Assembly (NCBI GenBank): GCA_910579305.1
Contig: CAJTTA010000033.1
Location: 1 to 23,354 of the forward strand
Source of the DNA: an uncultured Muribaculaceae bacterium
GTDB lineage: Bacteria; Bacteroidota; Bacteroidia; Bacteroidales; Muribaculaceae
DNA: 23,354 nt
Direction of reading: 5' to 3'
Positions 15,763-23,354 of this stretch are shown in pieces (within the stretch, counting starts at the first letter, position 1; every line of letters begins with the position of its first letter). The notes below the pieces were generated by a model. That model was not told where the DNA came from. It did no database searches and saw nothing but the letters and a program-made list of their open reading frames with translations. The translations under genes and the position numbers were made by a program.

Positions 15763-17232
15763 ATGACTCAGGATAATCTACACCGGGACGGGGATGCCGG
15801 CCGCGGCTCGCACAGCAAGTTCTCCAAGGATGATTTCATCAATCGTCTGCGGGCCATACGCGCCACACGATGGGTGCGCTTCGGCCTTGTGGCGCTCATA
15901 TATATACTGTGGGTGATATGGATGGGCAATCCATGGCTGCTGCTGGTGCTCCCGCTTCTCTTCGACATCTATATCACGTCTTACATCCCCCTCACATGGT
16001 GGAAAAGTTCAAAGAGCAAGGGCACACGGATGCTGATGAGCTGGGTAGATGCCATAGTCTATGCCCTGGTGCTTGTTTACTTTGTCTTTGCTTTCATAGG
16101 ACAGAACTACAAGATTCCCTCATCAAGTCTTGAAAAGACTCTGCTTGTGGGCGATTTCCTCTGGGTCAACAAGGCCGTTTATGGCCCGAGAGTGCCTCAG
16201 ACCCCCCTCCACTTCCCTTTGGCCCAGCACACGCTGCCCGTGGTGGGGACAAAGAGTTACTCCGATCTCATTCAGCTTGACTATCATCGCCTGCCGGGAT
16301 TGCGCGAGGTGGAGCGATACGACATAGTCGTGTTCAATGCGCCCTGTGCCGACACTGTCGCCCTCAAGGTGCCGGAGCCTGATTATTATCATCTCGTAGA
16401 GCTGCTTGAGCAGGAAAAAGGTGTGCCCGACGGCAGGGCCTACATAGCGCAGAATCCCGACATATTCGGGGAGGTGGTGGTGCGCCCCGTCGACCGAAGG
16501 GAGAATTTTGTGAAACGCGCCGTGGGTCTTCCCGGCGACCGCATACGTATAGCAGATGACATAGTGTATATCAACGGCAAGCCGCTTGCCGAGCCTAAGT
16601 ATGTGCAGCACAATTACATAGTGCCGGTTAACTCTCCCGTTTCCCCGCAGCAGTGGCAGGAAGCGGGCGTGACCATGGCCGATGCAGGAGTAGGGCCGCA
16701 GACAGAGCCGTCGTTGCCCTATCAGTTCTATAATGTGCCTCTCACTGCCGAGTCTCTCGCCAAGGTGAGGACTTTCCCGCAGGTGGCCGGAGAGATTCAG
16801 CGCCTCTCTGCTCTCACGCAGCCGCTCACCACGGGCATTTTCCCGGTGGGAGAGGGGCTGGGATGGAGCTTGCGCGACATGCCTGAGTTCTGGATACCCA
16901 GGCGAGGCGTCACCCTGCATCTCACGCAGGAGAATCTTCCGGTATACCGCCGTGCCATAGAGGCATACGAGGGCAACAGGGTAGATGTGAAGGAGGGCAG
17001 GATATACATCAACGGGGAGCCGGCGGAGTATTACACATTCAAGCTCGACTACTACTGGATGATGGGTGACAACCGAGACAACTCCTCCGATTCCCGCTTT
17101 TGGGGCTTTGTGCCTGAAGATCACATAGTGGGCACCCCGATGGCTGTGCTCATAAGTTTCGACGGAGAGCAGAGCGGGCTGGGGGCTATACGCTGGAACC
17201 GAATCCTGCATACCGCCAATCCGGACAAATGA
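15763..17232 (+). CDS. lepB: Signal peptidase I, long Bacteroidetes form
   Basis: LepB removes signal peptides from proteins crossing the inner membrane. After a polar N-terminus there are hydrophobic segments at about 40-75 and 95-115. The catalytic Ser122 is in IPSSSLEKTLLVGD, with Leu instead of the usual Met after it. The general base Lys251 is in FVKRAVGLPGDRI, and the GDN box MMGDNRDNSSDSRFWG begins near 433. At 489 residues it is much longer than E. coli LepB (324): about 120 residues are inserted between Ser and Lys and about 180 between Lys and the GDN box. Those insertions, with the downstream wbqC-like gene, are usual for this phylum. Its stop overlaps the next ATG by four bases. 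Confidence 0.95.
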   Translation: MTQDNLHRDGDAGRGSHSKFSKDDFINRLRAIRATRWVRFGLVALIYILWVIWMGNPWLLLVLPLLFDIYITSYIPLTWWKSSKSKGTRMLMSWVDAIVYALVLVYFVFAFIGQNYKIPSSSLEKTLLVGDFLWVNKAVYGPRVPQTPLHFPLAQHTLPVVGTKSYSDLIQLDYHRLPGLREVERYDIVVFNAPCADTVALKVPEPDYYHLVELLEQEKGVPDGRAYIAQNPDIFGEVVVRPVDRRENFVKRAVGLPGDRIRIADDIVYINGKPLAEPKYVQHNYIVPVNSPVSPQQWQEAGVTMADAGVGPQTEPSLPYQFYNVPLTAESLAKVRTFPQVAGEIQRLSALTQPLTTGIFPVGEGLGWSLRDMPEFWIPRRGVTLHLTQENLPVYRRAIEAYEGNRVDVKEGRIYINGEPAEYYTFKLDYYWMMGDNRDNSSDSRFWGFVPEDHIVGTPMAVLISFDGEQSGLGAIRWNRILHTANPDK

Positions 17233-17753
17233 CACACGCCGGCATGTATCTCCCGTCGCTTTCATATATGCGGGCTCTGCTAAGGAGCGAGCTTGGCCTC
17301 GAGGCTACTCCCGGGCCTGAGAAGCGCCCTAACAGGGCCGTGATACGCGGAGCATGGGGAGAGCAGACTCTCACTGTGCCTCTCGCCGGAGGAAGACAGG
17401 CCGCCGGCAGGCATGGCCGCGACCTGATGGTGAGCGAGCACGGCAACTGGCGTCATGCCCACTGGCAGGCCATAACGAGTGCCTACGGACGGCTTCCGTA
17501 TTTCCATTTTCTTGAAGCCCCTTTCGCGCGCATATATGCCTCGGGGGAGCAGCGTTTCAACACGCTCTGCGCCTCTCTGCAAGAAGCGGTGATGGATGCT
17601 GCCGGCCTGCCCGGCGTCATGACATGGCTCAAGGAGCATCCCCGCCCGCTAAGGCTCCCTGATGACGCAACGCTTTTTCCGGGGCATGTGTCGGTCATAG
17701 AGCTGCTTTTTGCCCGTGGGCCGGAAAGCGTGTTCTATCTGCTCGGAGACTGA
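17229..17753 (+). CDS. WbqC-family protein
   Basis: WbqC proteins were named from O-antigen clusters; their biochemical role is not established. The 174-residue product shows the family pattern: YLPSLSYMRALL near the N-terminus, RPNRAVIRGAWGEQTLTVPL at about 33-52, then WRHAHWQAITSAYGRLPYFHFLE and FNTLCASLQEA. It is on the short side for the family. There is no signal peptide or membrane helix, so it is probably cytoplasmic. ATGA overlap with lepB and a 6-base gap to the DUF4294 gene indicate one transcript. Because the neighbours are not O-antigen genes, a role in O-antigen synthesis should not be assumed. Confidence 0.82.
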   Translation: MTHAGMYLPSLSYMRALLRSELGLEATPGPEKRPNRAVIRGAWGEQTLTVPLAGGRQAAGRHGRDLMVSEHGNWRHAHWQAITSAYGRLPYFHFLEAPFARIYASGEQRFNTLCASLQEAVMDAAGLPGVMTWLKEHPRPLRLPDDATLFPGHVSVIELLFARGPESVFYLLGD

Positions 17754-17759
17754 AAAATT

Positions 17760-18389
17760 ATGAAAAGCACCTTGATCTGCCTGATATTTTGCATTCTGCC
17801 TCTTGCCGCGGTCGCGACGCCGCAGCAGGAAGATGCCGCAGGGCCTGCCGAGGTGGAAGTCAAGGCTTATCGCGGATTCTATCACTTTGTGGATGAATAT
17901 GGCGACCGCTGCCGCATGACCATAATCCGCGATATATATGTATATCCCCCTCTGCGCTTCAAGAATAAGAAGGAAGAGGAGTTCTACTGGCGCACGGTGC
18001 GCGATGTGCGCAAGACACTGCCATATGCCAAACTCGCATTCCAGGCGCTTTGCGAGACTTATGAATATATTCAGACTATACCCGACCCCAAGACTCGCGA
18101 GCAGCACTTGAAGCGTCTTGAGAAGGACATCTTCAATCAGTATAAGCCTGTGGTGAAAAGTATGACAAAGACCCAGGGGAAGGTGATGCTTAAGCTTATC
18201 AACCGCGAGACTAATCAGAGTTCATTCAATATAGTGAAAGCTTTTCTGGGGAGCTTCAGAGCCGGATTCTGGCAGACATTCGGGCGCTTCTTCGGCATCA
18301 ACATCAAGCAGAGCTGGAAGCCGGATAAGAACAAGGAGGATGCCATGATCGACCGTATAGCCACACTCATAGAGCAGGGAGCTCTCTGA
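17760..18389 (+). CDS. DUF4294 exported protein
   Basis: A family of unknown function restricted, as far as I recall, to Bacteroidetes. The 209-residue product has a signal peptide (STLICLIFCILPLAAVATP). After it come RIRDIYVYPPLRFKN-like sequence (IIRDIYVYPPLRFKNKKEEE), the core LPYAKLAFQALCETYEYI at 87-104, a charged helix LKRLEKDIFNQYKPVVKSM, and the highly patterned TQGKVMLKLINRETNQSS at 138-155 with FLGSFRAGFWQTFGRFFG at 162-179. It closes the long parA-led gene run. The KLINRET stretch is the best family fingerprint; no catalytic motif could be named. Confidence 0.83.
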   Translation: MKSTLICLIFCILPLAAVATPQQEDAAGPAEVEVKAYRGFYHFVDEYGDRCRMTIIRDIYVYPPLRFKNKKEEEFYWRTVRDVRKTLPYAKLAFQALCETYEYIQTIPDPKTREQHLKRLEKDIFNQYKPVVKSMTKTQGKVMLKLINRETNQSSFNIVKAFLGSFRAGFWQTFGRFFGINIKQSWKPDKNKEDAMIDRIATLIEQGAL

Positions 18390-18410
18390 GGCGGGCATCC
18401 ATGTAGCGCG

Positions 18411-18468
18411 GTGGCTGGATTTTGACCTGATTCAGTGGCTGAATTTTGACCTGATTCAGTGGCTGAAT
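18411..18468. repeat. 24-bp tandem repeat, about 2.4 copies
   Basis: Two complete units at 18411-18434 and 18435-18458 differ at one base (GTGGCTGGATTTTGACC... versus GTGGCTGAATTTTGACC..., each ending CTGATTCA), and a partial third unit of 10 bases follows (GTGGCTGAAT). It lies between the DUF4294 stop and the adhesin promoter. It resembles the repeated subterminal boxes that I recall from ends of IS21-family elements in Bacteroidetes, but no transposase is present. Looser matches (TCATTGGCTGG at 18541, TCAGTGGC at 18564) follow 23 bases apart in the adhesin leader. Confidence 0.85.
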
Positions 18469-18487
18469 GGCCGGGAGTGTAGATTTT

Positions 18488-18519
18488 TTTGTAATTTACG
18501 TTAATATTACTTATCTTTG
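18488..18519 (+). promoter_or_regulatory. Adhesin promoter (TTTG - 20 bp - TATCTTTG)
   Basis: TTTG at 18488-18491, a 20-base spacer and TATCTTTG at 18512-18519 match both Bacteroidetes promoter boxes exactly. The start point would be near 18525, giving a leader of about 70 bases. This also decides the start of the adhesin gene: an in-frame TTG at 18517 is inside the -7 box, so ATG 18598 is the start. Confidence 0.75.
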
Positions 18520-18597
18520 TGCCATAATCTACCTAATTATTCATTGGCTGGCAGATGTGTGTCTCAGTGGCATCTCCGGCTTTTATATTTCACTTCT

Positions 18598-21500
18598 ATG
18601 AAGAAATGCTTACCATTGTTCGCTTCGGCGTTGTGTTGTCTGTCGATGACCGCAGCGCCGATTCAAACTGCGACCGTGCGCCAGGCCAGGCATAGCGTCC
18701 GCCCGGCCGCGTCGTTCACCAGGCCTTCGTGTAAAGGCCTTCATCTTTCGGGCAAGATAGGAACTGCGCCCCGAAGCACATCGCAACGCTCTCTGTTGCA
18801 ACAGGCTACGAAAGTATCAACCTTCACTTCCACGACCGGCAGTGCCGCTCCTGCTTATGCCCCTTCAATCCTGGGAGAGATGAGGGGAGTGCTCATTTAT
18901 GATGACGCCTGGGGTTCGCGCACGGATATAGGTGTGTACAGCGTGCCCCTTAATGCCGATGAAGGCCTCTCCAAGATGTGTGGCAACAGCCACATGGGAG
19001 CCGCGTCTTTCTATAAGGACGGAGTGGTGTATACTCCCAATCTCGTGGTGTGGGAAGGCATGTTTATCATGGGTGCCACGCTTGCGGCCTTCGATGCAGA
19101 GACCGGCAGCGTGATAAGTGAAGTGGATATAGATGACAATTTCCAGTATCTTTCGGCCACATATGTGCCTTCGCTTGATGCAGCTCTGGCCTGTGTCATA
19201 AATCTGAACAACGATCAGTATTCGCTGGTGCAGATAGGCCTCGACGGTGTGGTCATAAAGATTGCCGACCTGGGCGAGAACGAGTTTGCCGCAGGTATGA
19301 CCGCAGGCCCCGACGGCACAGTCTACGGTCTCTCTACTGGAGGCACGCTCTGCACCATCAATCCATCTACCGGCGATTTCCAGGTAGTGGGCCAGACCTA
19401 CACGACCAGCAATCACACCTCTTCCATGACATATGATGAGCGCAATTCTCTCATCCATTACGTGACATGCGCCCAGGGCGTGAACCCGGCTCTCTACTCG
19501 ATTGACCCGAAGACAGCCCAGGCCACCCGCCGCTACAGCTTCAGCCGTTTCCTTGAATTCGGACTGCTTTACATGGCTCCCCTGCTTGCCGATGAGGCTG
19601 CTCCTGCGGCAGTCACGGGCCTCAAAGCCGAATTCGCTCCCGGAGAGTGTGCGGGCACAGTGCGCTTCACGCCTCCGTCCGTCACCTATGCTGGCAATGC
19701 CGGAAGCGGCAACATCACATATACCGTAAAGGCCAACGGCCTGGAGGTGGCGAGCGGCACGACAGCTTTCTCTGCCGGCGAGGTGAGCCTGCCTCTTGTC
19801 ATGGACAAGTCAGGATTCTATAAGATCGAGGTATTATGCTCCAATGACCATGGCGATGGCCCGGTGGCTTCCACCGAGCTCTTCATAGGCAAGGATGCTC
19901 CGGCGCCGGTGAAGAATGTGAACCTTTCATATGCTTCCGAAACCCTGACTCTTACATGGGCCCCGGCCACGGCCGCCAATGACGGCTATATCAACCAGAA
20001 GGACGTGACATATACCGTGACCCGCTACATCAACGGCACTCCCACTGAGGTGTCCACTGACATGCGTGGCACCACATATGTGGAGAACCGTCGCGGCAAT
20101 TCAGGCGATCTTGAGAATATCTACTATACGGTGGCAGCCAGTTACGGAGGCGTAAGCGCCACTCCCTCAGCGTCCAACTCTGTGAATGTAGGCTATCTCA
20201 ATCCTCCATATGAAGCCGATCTCTCAAGCTGGAACTCGGCTATGCAGCTCACCACCATAGATGCCAATAACGACGGCGTTACCTGGAAATACTCCACCGA
20301 GTATGGCCCCGGCACATATTGCTATAGCTTCAACCCCCAAAGCGCGGCCAGCGACTATCTGGTGCTTCCGGGCCTCAAGCTTGAAGCAGGCAAGCTCTAC
20401 TTCTTCTCGTTTACAGCCGGCAGCAAGACCACAAGCTACGTAGAGCGTATAGCGGCATATGTGGGCACATCGGCCACACCCGACGGCCTGAATACAGAGA
20501 TTCTTCCGGAGACTGACGTGACCACAATGCTCAAGGCATCCGTGTCAGGGCTTCAGGGAGAAGACTTTGAGCTGCCGTTTATTCCCTCGCAAGATGGTGT
20601 CTACTATTTTTCCATCAAGGCATGCTCGCCCATCAATAAATTTGCACTCAGTGTAGGAGACATAAAGGTGTCGAGGGCCACGGCATACACAGCCCCGGGC
20701 CCGGTCACCGATCTGGAGGCCGTGGCAGCTCCTGACGGCTCCTCCAAGGTGACCTTGAAGTTTAAGGCCCCCCGCAAGAATCTTAACGGGCTGACACTGA
20801 AGTCTCTCAGCAAGGTTGAGATATTCAGAGGCTCAGAGCTTATAGAGACTCTGCATCCCGCCATTGGCGAGACAGTGGAATATACCGATGAGCACAGTGT
20901 GCCCGGAAATGTCAACTACACAGTGACTCCCTGGAATGAAGATGGCGTGGGCACTTCCGCATCAACCTCGGCATATGTCGGCATCACCACCCCTGCCCCC
21001 TGCACCAATGTCAATGCCGGCGTCGGCTCCGATTTCGGCGAAGTGCTGATTACCTGGGATCCCGTGACCACCGATGTCAACGGCAAGCCTATAAGCGGTG
21101 TCACTTACACTGTGGCACGCTATGTGGAGAACTCATGGATCGCTCAGGAAGACGGCATAACCGGCACCTCATGCGCAATACGTGTGGCTTCGCCCTACGA
21201 CGCGCAGCGCTTTGAGCAGTTTGCCGTATATCCTGTGAGCGATAAGGGTATCGGCCAGGGCACATCGATCGACCTTGTGCCGGTAGGCGCTCCCTATGCC
21301 ATGCCTTACCGCGAGAGCTTCCGGCTGAACACCATCGTAGGCGTGAGCACGCTGGAGGGTGCGCCCAACTGGGAGATGGTAAGCGACAACAAGTATGAGG
21401 ATATACAGAGCCAGGACGGCGACAATGTATTCCTTACCTTCGTGGATAATGTCAATGCCTGTCGCGGACGCATCTATACGGGCCGGATCACGGTAGATGA

Positions 21501-23124
21501 GAATGCGCAGAATCCGGTGTTTGTATATTATTTCTTCGGCGCCAACAGCAATGCCGTGAGCGAATTCCAGCTCTATGTGGATGAGGGCGACGGCTTCAAG
21601 ACAGTTGGTAATCCTTATCGTGCCACACGCGGTGTGTTTGGTGAATGGAACCGCGTGACCGCCTCTATGGCTCCCTATAAGGGCAAGTCCATACGACTGG
21701 CTATTGAAATATCTTCTCCTCAGGCCACTGCCGAGGCCATCGATAACATGCAGCTTGTCGACATGCCTGAGCATGACATGGCTATCACTCTAAGCTTGCC
21801 TGAAAGTGTGGCGGTGGGCGAGACTCTCAATGCCACGGCCTTCGTGAAGAATATGGGCACTGTGCTCAGAGAGAACTATTCGGTAGACTTCATTGTGAAT
21901 GACTCTATTATGGCCACCAAGCCGGGAAAGAATCTCCCGGAGGGTGAGATGACACCGTTCTATTTCACATATGAAGTGAACCATTCCGCTCCCGAGAAAC
22001 TCCAGATACAGGTGCATGTGAACTGCTGGCCGGATGTGGACTGGGAGAACAATTATTCCGACAAGGTGATGGTGCCTGTGGCTCGACCCGACTTCCCTGC
22101 CGTGACCGATCTCTCTGCTTCGGGCAGCGAGGGCAATGTGGAACTCTCATGGAACTCTCCCGACTACGCGGCCTATGAGTGTGCCCGCACAGAGAGCTTC
22201 GAGGGCTACGACGTCTTTACCGGCATGAATGACGTGATGGGCGAATGGACTATCATAGACCGTGACGGCGGCCCCTCCGGCGCGTTCTCCAATCTGGATG
22301 TGCCCGGCCTTACGCTCGGCAAGCCCTATTCATTCTTTGTCATGGACAGCTCGCTGTCCGACACAGGAGAGTCTTTCAGAGCCAATACCGGCACCAAGTC
22401 GCTCGTATGTCTCTATAACGCCGACTACAGCCAGAATGATGACTGGCTCATCTCTCCCGAGCTGAACGGAGATGCGCAGACCATCTCTTTCTATGCCCGT
22501 GCATATGACCCCATGTATCCGGAGAAGGTGGAAATCCTCTACTCCACCACCGATAAGGATGTCAACAGCTTCAAGAGCCTCAAGGTGATCGACGGCATAA
22601 CTACCGACGGCGATTTGTTGACCTGGACACGCTACACGGCCGACCTTCCCGAAGGCGCGAAGTATTTCGCCATCCGCTTCATAAGCAAAGACACCTTCCT
22701 GATCATGATTGATGACATATCGTTCATGCCTGCCGCCGAATCGAGGCTCACACTCAAGGGCTACAATGTGTATCGTGACGGCAAGAAGATCAATGAGAGT
22801 CTGGTGGAGGCTCCGAGCTTCTCCGAGTCTGGAGTAACGGGACAGCCGGGCTATGTGGTGACAGCCGTCTATGACGCAGGTGAATCACATTCCTCCAACG
22901 TGGTATATCCCTTCGGCAACTCTGTGGAAAGCATCCTTTCGGCGCCTCTCGTGAGAGGACTTCAGGGCTTCATAGAGGTGACAGCTGCCGCAGAGCAGAC
23001 TGTGACTGTGGCCGACATGCAGGGCCGGGTGATATACCGCGGCGTGGCCGGACGCATTCCCGCTACTGCCGGCGCTTATGTGGTGACGGCAGGCGGCCAC
23101 AATGTCAAAGTCCTTGTGAAATAA
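18598..23124 (+). CDS. Large secreted adhesin-like protein with FnIII and choice-of-anchor/cleaved-adhesin modules
   Basis: A 1508-residue exported protein with signal peptide KKCLPLFASALCCLSMTAAP. Segments judged by eye: a propeller-like region at about 90-330 (repeats such as MTAGPDGTVYGLSTGG and TLCTINPSTGDFQVVG); FnIII-like domains near 334-431, 432-531, 700-794 and 798-898; jelly-roll modules of the cleaved-adhesin/choice-of-anchor J type near 532-698, 898-1058 and 1197-1380; and a CARDB-like domain near 1058-1163. The last jelly roll appears inserted in an FnIII domain that opens with DLSASGSEGNVELSWNSPD and closes with KGYNVYRDGKKINES, as in gingipain adhesin regions. The C-terminal ~68 residues end with ADMQGRVIYRG and GAYVVTAGGHNVKVLVK, like a type IX sorting tail. 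No protease motif is visible. It probably binds surface glycans or proteins; the ligand is unknown. Confidence 0.85.
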   Translation: MKKCLPLFASALCCLSMTAAPIQTATVRQARHSVRPAASFTRPSCKGLHLSGKIGTAPRSTSQRSLLQQATKVSTFTSTTGSAAPAYAPSILGEMRGVLIYDDAWGSRTDIGVYSVPLNADEGLSKMCGNSHMGAASFYKDGVVYTPNLVVWEGMFIMGATLAAFDAETGSVISEVDIDDNFQYLSATYVPSLDAALACVINLNNDQYSLVQIGLDGVVIKIADLGENEFAAGMTAGPDGTVYGLSTGGTLCTINPSTGDFQVVGQTYTTSNHTSSMTYDERNSLIHYVTCAQGVNPALYSIDPKTAQATRRYSFSRFLEFGLLYMAPLLADEAAPAAVTGLKAEFAPGECAGTVRFTPPSVTYAGNAGSGNITYTVKANGLEVASGTTAFSAGEVSLPLVMDKSGFYKIEVLCSNDHGDGPVASTELFIGKDAPAPVKNVNLSYASETLTLTWAPATAANDGYINQKDVTYTVTRYINGTPTEVSTDMRGTTYVENRRGNSGDLENIYYTVAASYGGVSATPSASNSVNVGYLNPPYEADLSSWNSAMQLTTIDANNDGVTWKYSTEYGPGTYCYSFNPQSAASDYLVLPGLKLEAGKLYFFSFTAGSKTTSYVERIAAYVGTSATPDGLNTEILPETDVTTMLKASVSGLQGEDFELPFIPSQDGVYYFSIKACSPINKFALSVGDIKVSRATAYTAPGPVTDLEAVAAPDGSSKVTLKFKAPRKNLNGLTLKSLSKVEIFRGSELIETLHPAIGETVEYTDEHSVPGNVNYTVTPWNEDGVGTSASTSAYVGITTPAPCTNVNAGVGSDFGEVLITWDPVTTDVNGKPISGVTYTVARYVENSWIAQEDGITGTSCAIRVASPYDAQRFEQFAVYPVSDKGIGQGTSIDLVPVGAPYAMPYRESFRLNTIVGVSTLEGAPNWEMVSDNKYEDIQSQDGDNVFLTFVDNVNACRGRIYTGRITVDENAQNPVFVYYFFGANSNAVSEFQLYVDEGDGFKTVGNPYRATRGVFGEWNRVTASMAPYKGKSIRLAIEISSPQATAEAIDNMQLVDMPEHDMAITLSLPESVAVGETLNATAFVKNMGTVLRENYSVDFIVNDSIMATKPGKNLPEGEMTPFYFTYEVNHSAPEKLQIQVHVNCWPDVDWENNYSDKVMVPVARPDFPAVTDLSASGSEGNVELSWNSPDYAAYECARTESFEGYDVFTGMNDVMGEWTIIDRDGGPSGAFSNLDVPGLTLGKPYSFFVMDSSLSDTGESFRANTGTKSLVCLYNADYSQNDDWLISPELNGDAQTISFYARAYDPMYPEKVEILYSTTDKDVNSFKSLKVIDGITTDGDLLTWTRYTADLPEGAKYFAIRFISKDTFLIMIDDISFMPAAESRLTLKGYNVYRDGKKINESLVEAPSFSESGVTGQPGYVVTAVYDAGESHSSNVVYPFGNSVESILSAPLVRGLQGFIEVTAAAEQTVTVADMQGRVIYRGVAGRIPATAGAYVVTAGGHNVKVLVK

Positions 23125-23139
23125 TCTATTCGATATGTC

Positions 23140-23160
23140 GCAAGTTATGCAATAACTTGC
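23140..23160 (+). repeat. Short perfect inverted repeat after the adhesin gene
   Basis: GCAAGTTAT (23140-23148), loop GCA, ATAACTTGC (23152-23160): a perfect 9-bp stem just 16 bases after the stop. It has no T-run, so it is not an intrinsic terminator alone; it could stabilise the mRNA 3' end or help the terminator that follows. Confidence 0.6.
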
Positions 23161-23180
23161 TGAACCATAGCTGAATGCTT

Positions 23181-23232
23181 TATAGGCGAGAGCTACTTCC
23201 GCATTGGGAGTGCTCTCGCCTATAGTTTTTTT
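23181..23232 (+). terminator. Intrinsic terminator of the adhesin gene
   Basis: A 13-bp perfect stem (TATAGGCGAGAGC at 23181-23193 with its complement at 23212-23224) is extended by an inner stem ACTTCC/GGGAGT with one G-T pair closing on GCATT, and followed by seven T residues at 23226-23232. Confidence 0.9.
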
Positions 23233-23240
23233 GATGAATT

Positions 23241-23274
23241 ATTGGGGGGCATGTCTATTTTATTGCTACCTTTG
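23241..23274 (+). promoter_or_regulatory. Possible promoter for a gene beyond the window
   Basis: TACCTTTG at 23267-23274 matches TAnnTTTG; the nearest -33-like ATTG (23241-23244) is 22 bases upstream, slightly far. From 23275 to the window edge there is no start of a recognisable gene, only AT-rich sequence with a palindrome (TTTTTGAG-GT-CTCAAAAA at 23322-23339). Confidence 0.4.
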
Positions 23275-23354
23275 TGTCGAATCAGAATACTTGTTTATTA
23301 ATTATTGCTGTCCGATAAAACTTTTTGAGGTCTCAAAAAATTAGGACTGATTCC

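Noticed and set aside
18517..18597. Possible earlier start (TTG) for the adhesin
   Set aside because: The TTG is inside the TATCTTTG promoter box and would precede the transcription start; the signal peptide begins at ATG 18598.

Overview
The window looks like chromosomal core DNA from a member of the Bacteroidales. The evidence is the gene families (a DUF5683 protein after parAB, a DUF4294 protein, WbqC, a long Bacteroidetes-type signal peptidase I, gingipain-like adhesin modules), promoters of the Bacteroidetes TTTG / TAnnTTTG type, and C-terminal tails resembling type IX secretion signals. GC-rich coding sequence with heavy use of the Ile codon ATA suggests Muribaculaceae, but this is a guess from style, not a placement.

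Layout. (1) 81-1661 (+): a secreted CotH-family protein, ended by a hairpin with perfect 20-bp arms. (2) 1783-4396 (-): recA, preceded on the same strand by mgtE, a Mg2+ channel/transporter. (3) 4552-10621 (+): a tightly packed run of nadB (NAD synthesis), an S41 C-terminal processing protease, shikimate kinase, an alanine-dehydrogenase-fold protein whose catalytic positions are replaced, and a GT4 glycosyltransferase. A promoter region shared with mgtE lies between (2) and (3). (4) 10739-18389 (+): parA, parB, DUF5683, an MltD-like lytic transglycosylase with LysM repeats, dapB, lepB, wbqC-like and DUF4294, with several ATGA stop/start overlaps and gaps of roughly 25 bases or less, so probably one long envelope/chromosome-partition operon. 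(5) 18598-23124 (+): a 1508-residue secreted multidomain adhesin-like protein with its own promoter, followed by a strong terminator.

How the genes fit together. Region 4 links chromosome segregation (ParA/ParB) to wall growth (DapB makes the diaminopimelate precursor, the transglycosylase cuts glycan) and protein export (LepB). The first and last genes both encode exported proteins with related short C-terminal tails. Region 3 is metabolic and envelope housekeeping.

I do not see a CRISPR array, tRNA, rRNA, complete insertion sequence or phage genes. Most of the window is ordinary core genome. The items most worth a second look are the alanine-dehydrogenase-like protein without catalytic residues, a 24-bp tandem repeat in front of the adhesin gene that may be an old insertion-sequence end, the almost leaderless arrangement of mgtE, and the two exported proteins with related tails.
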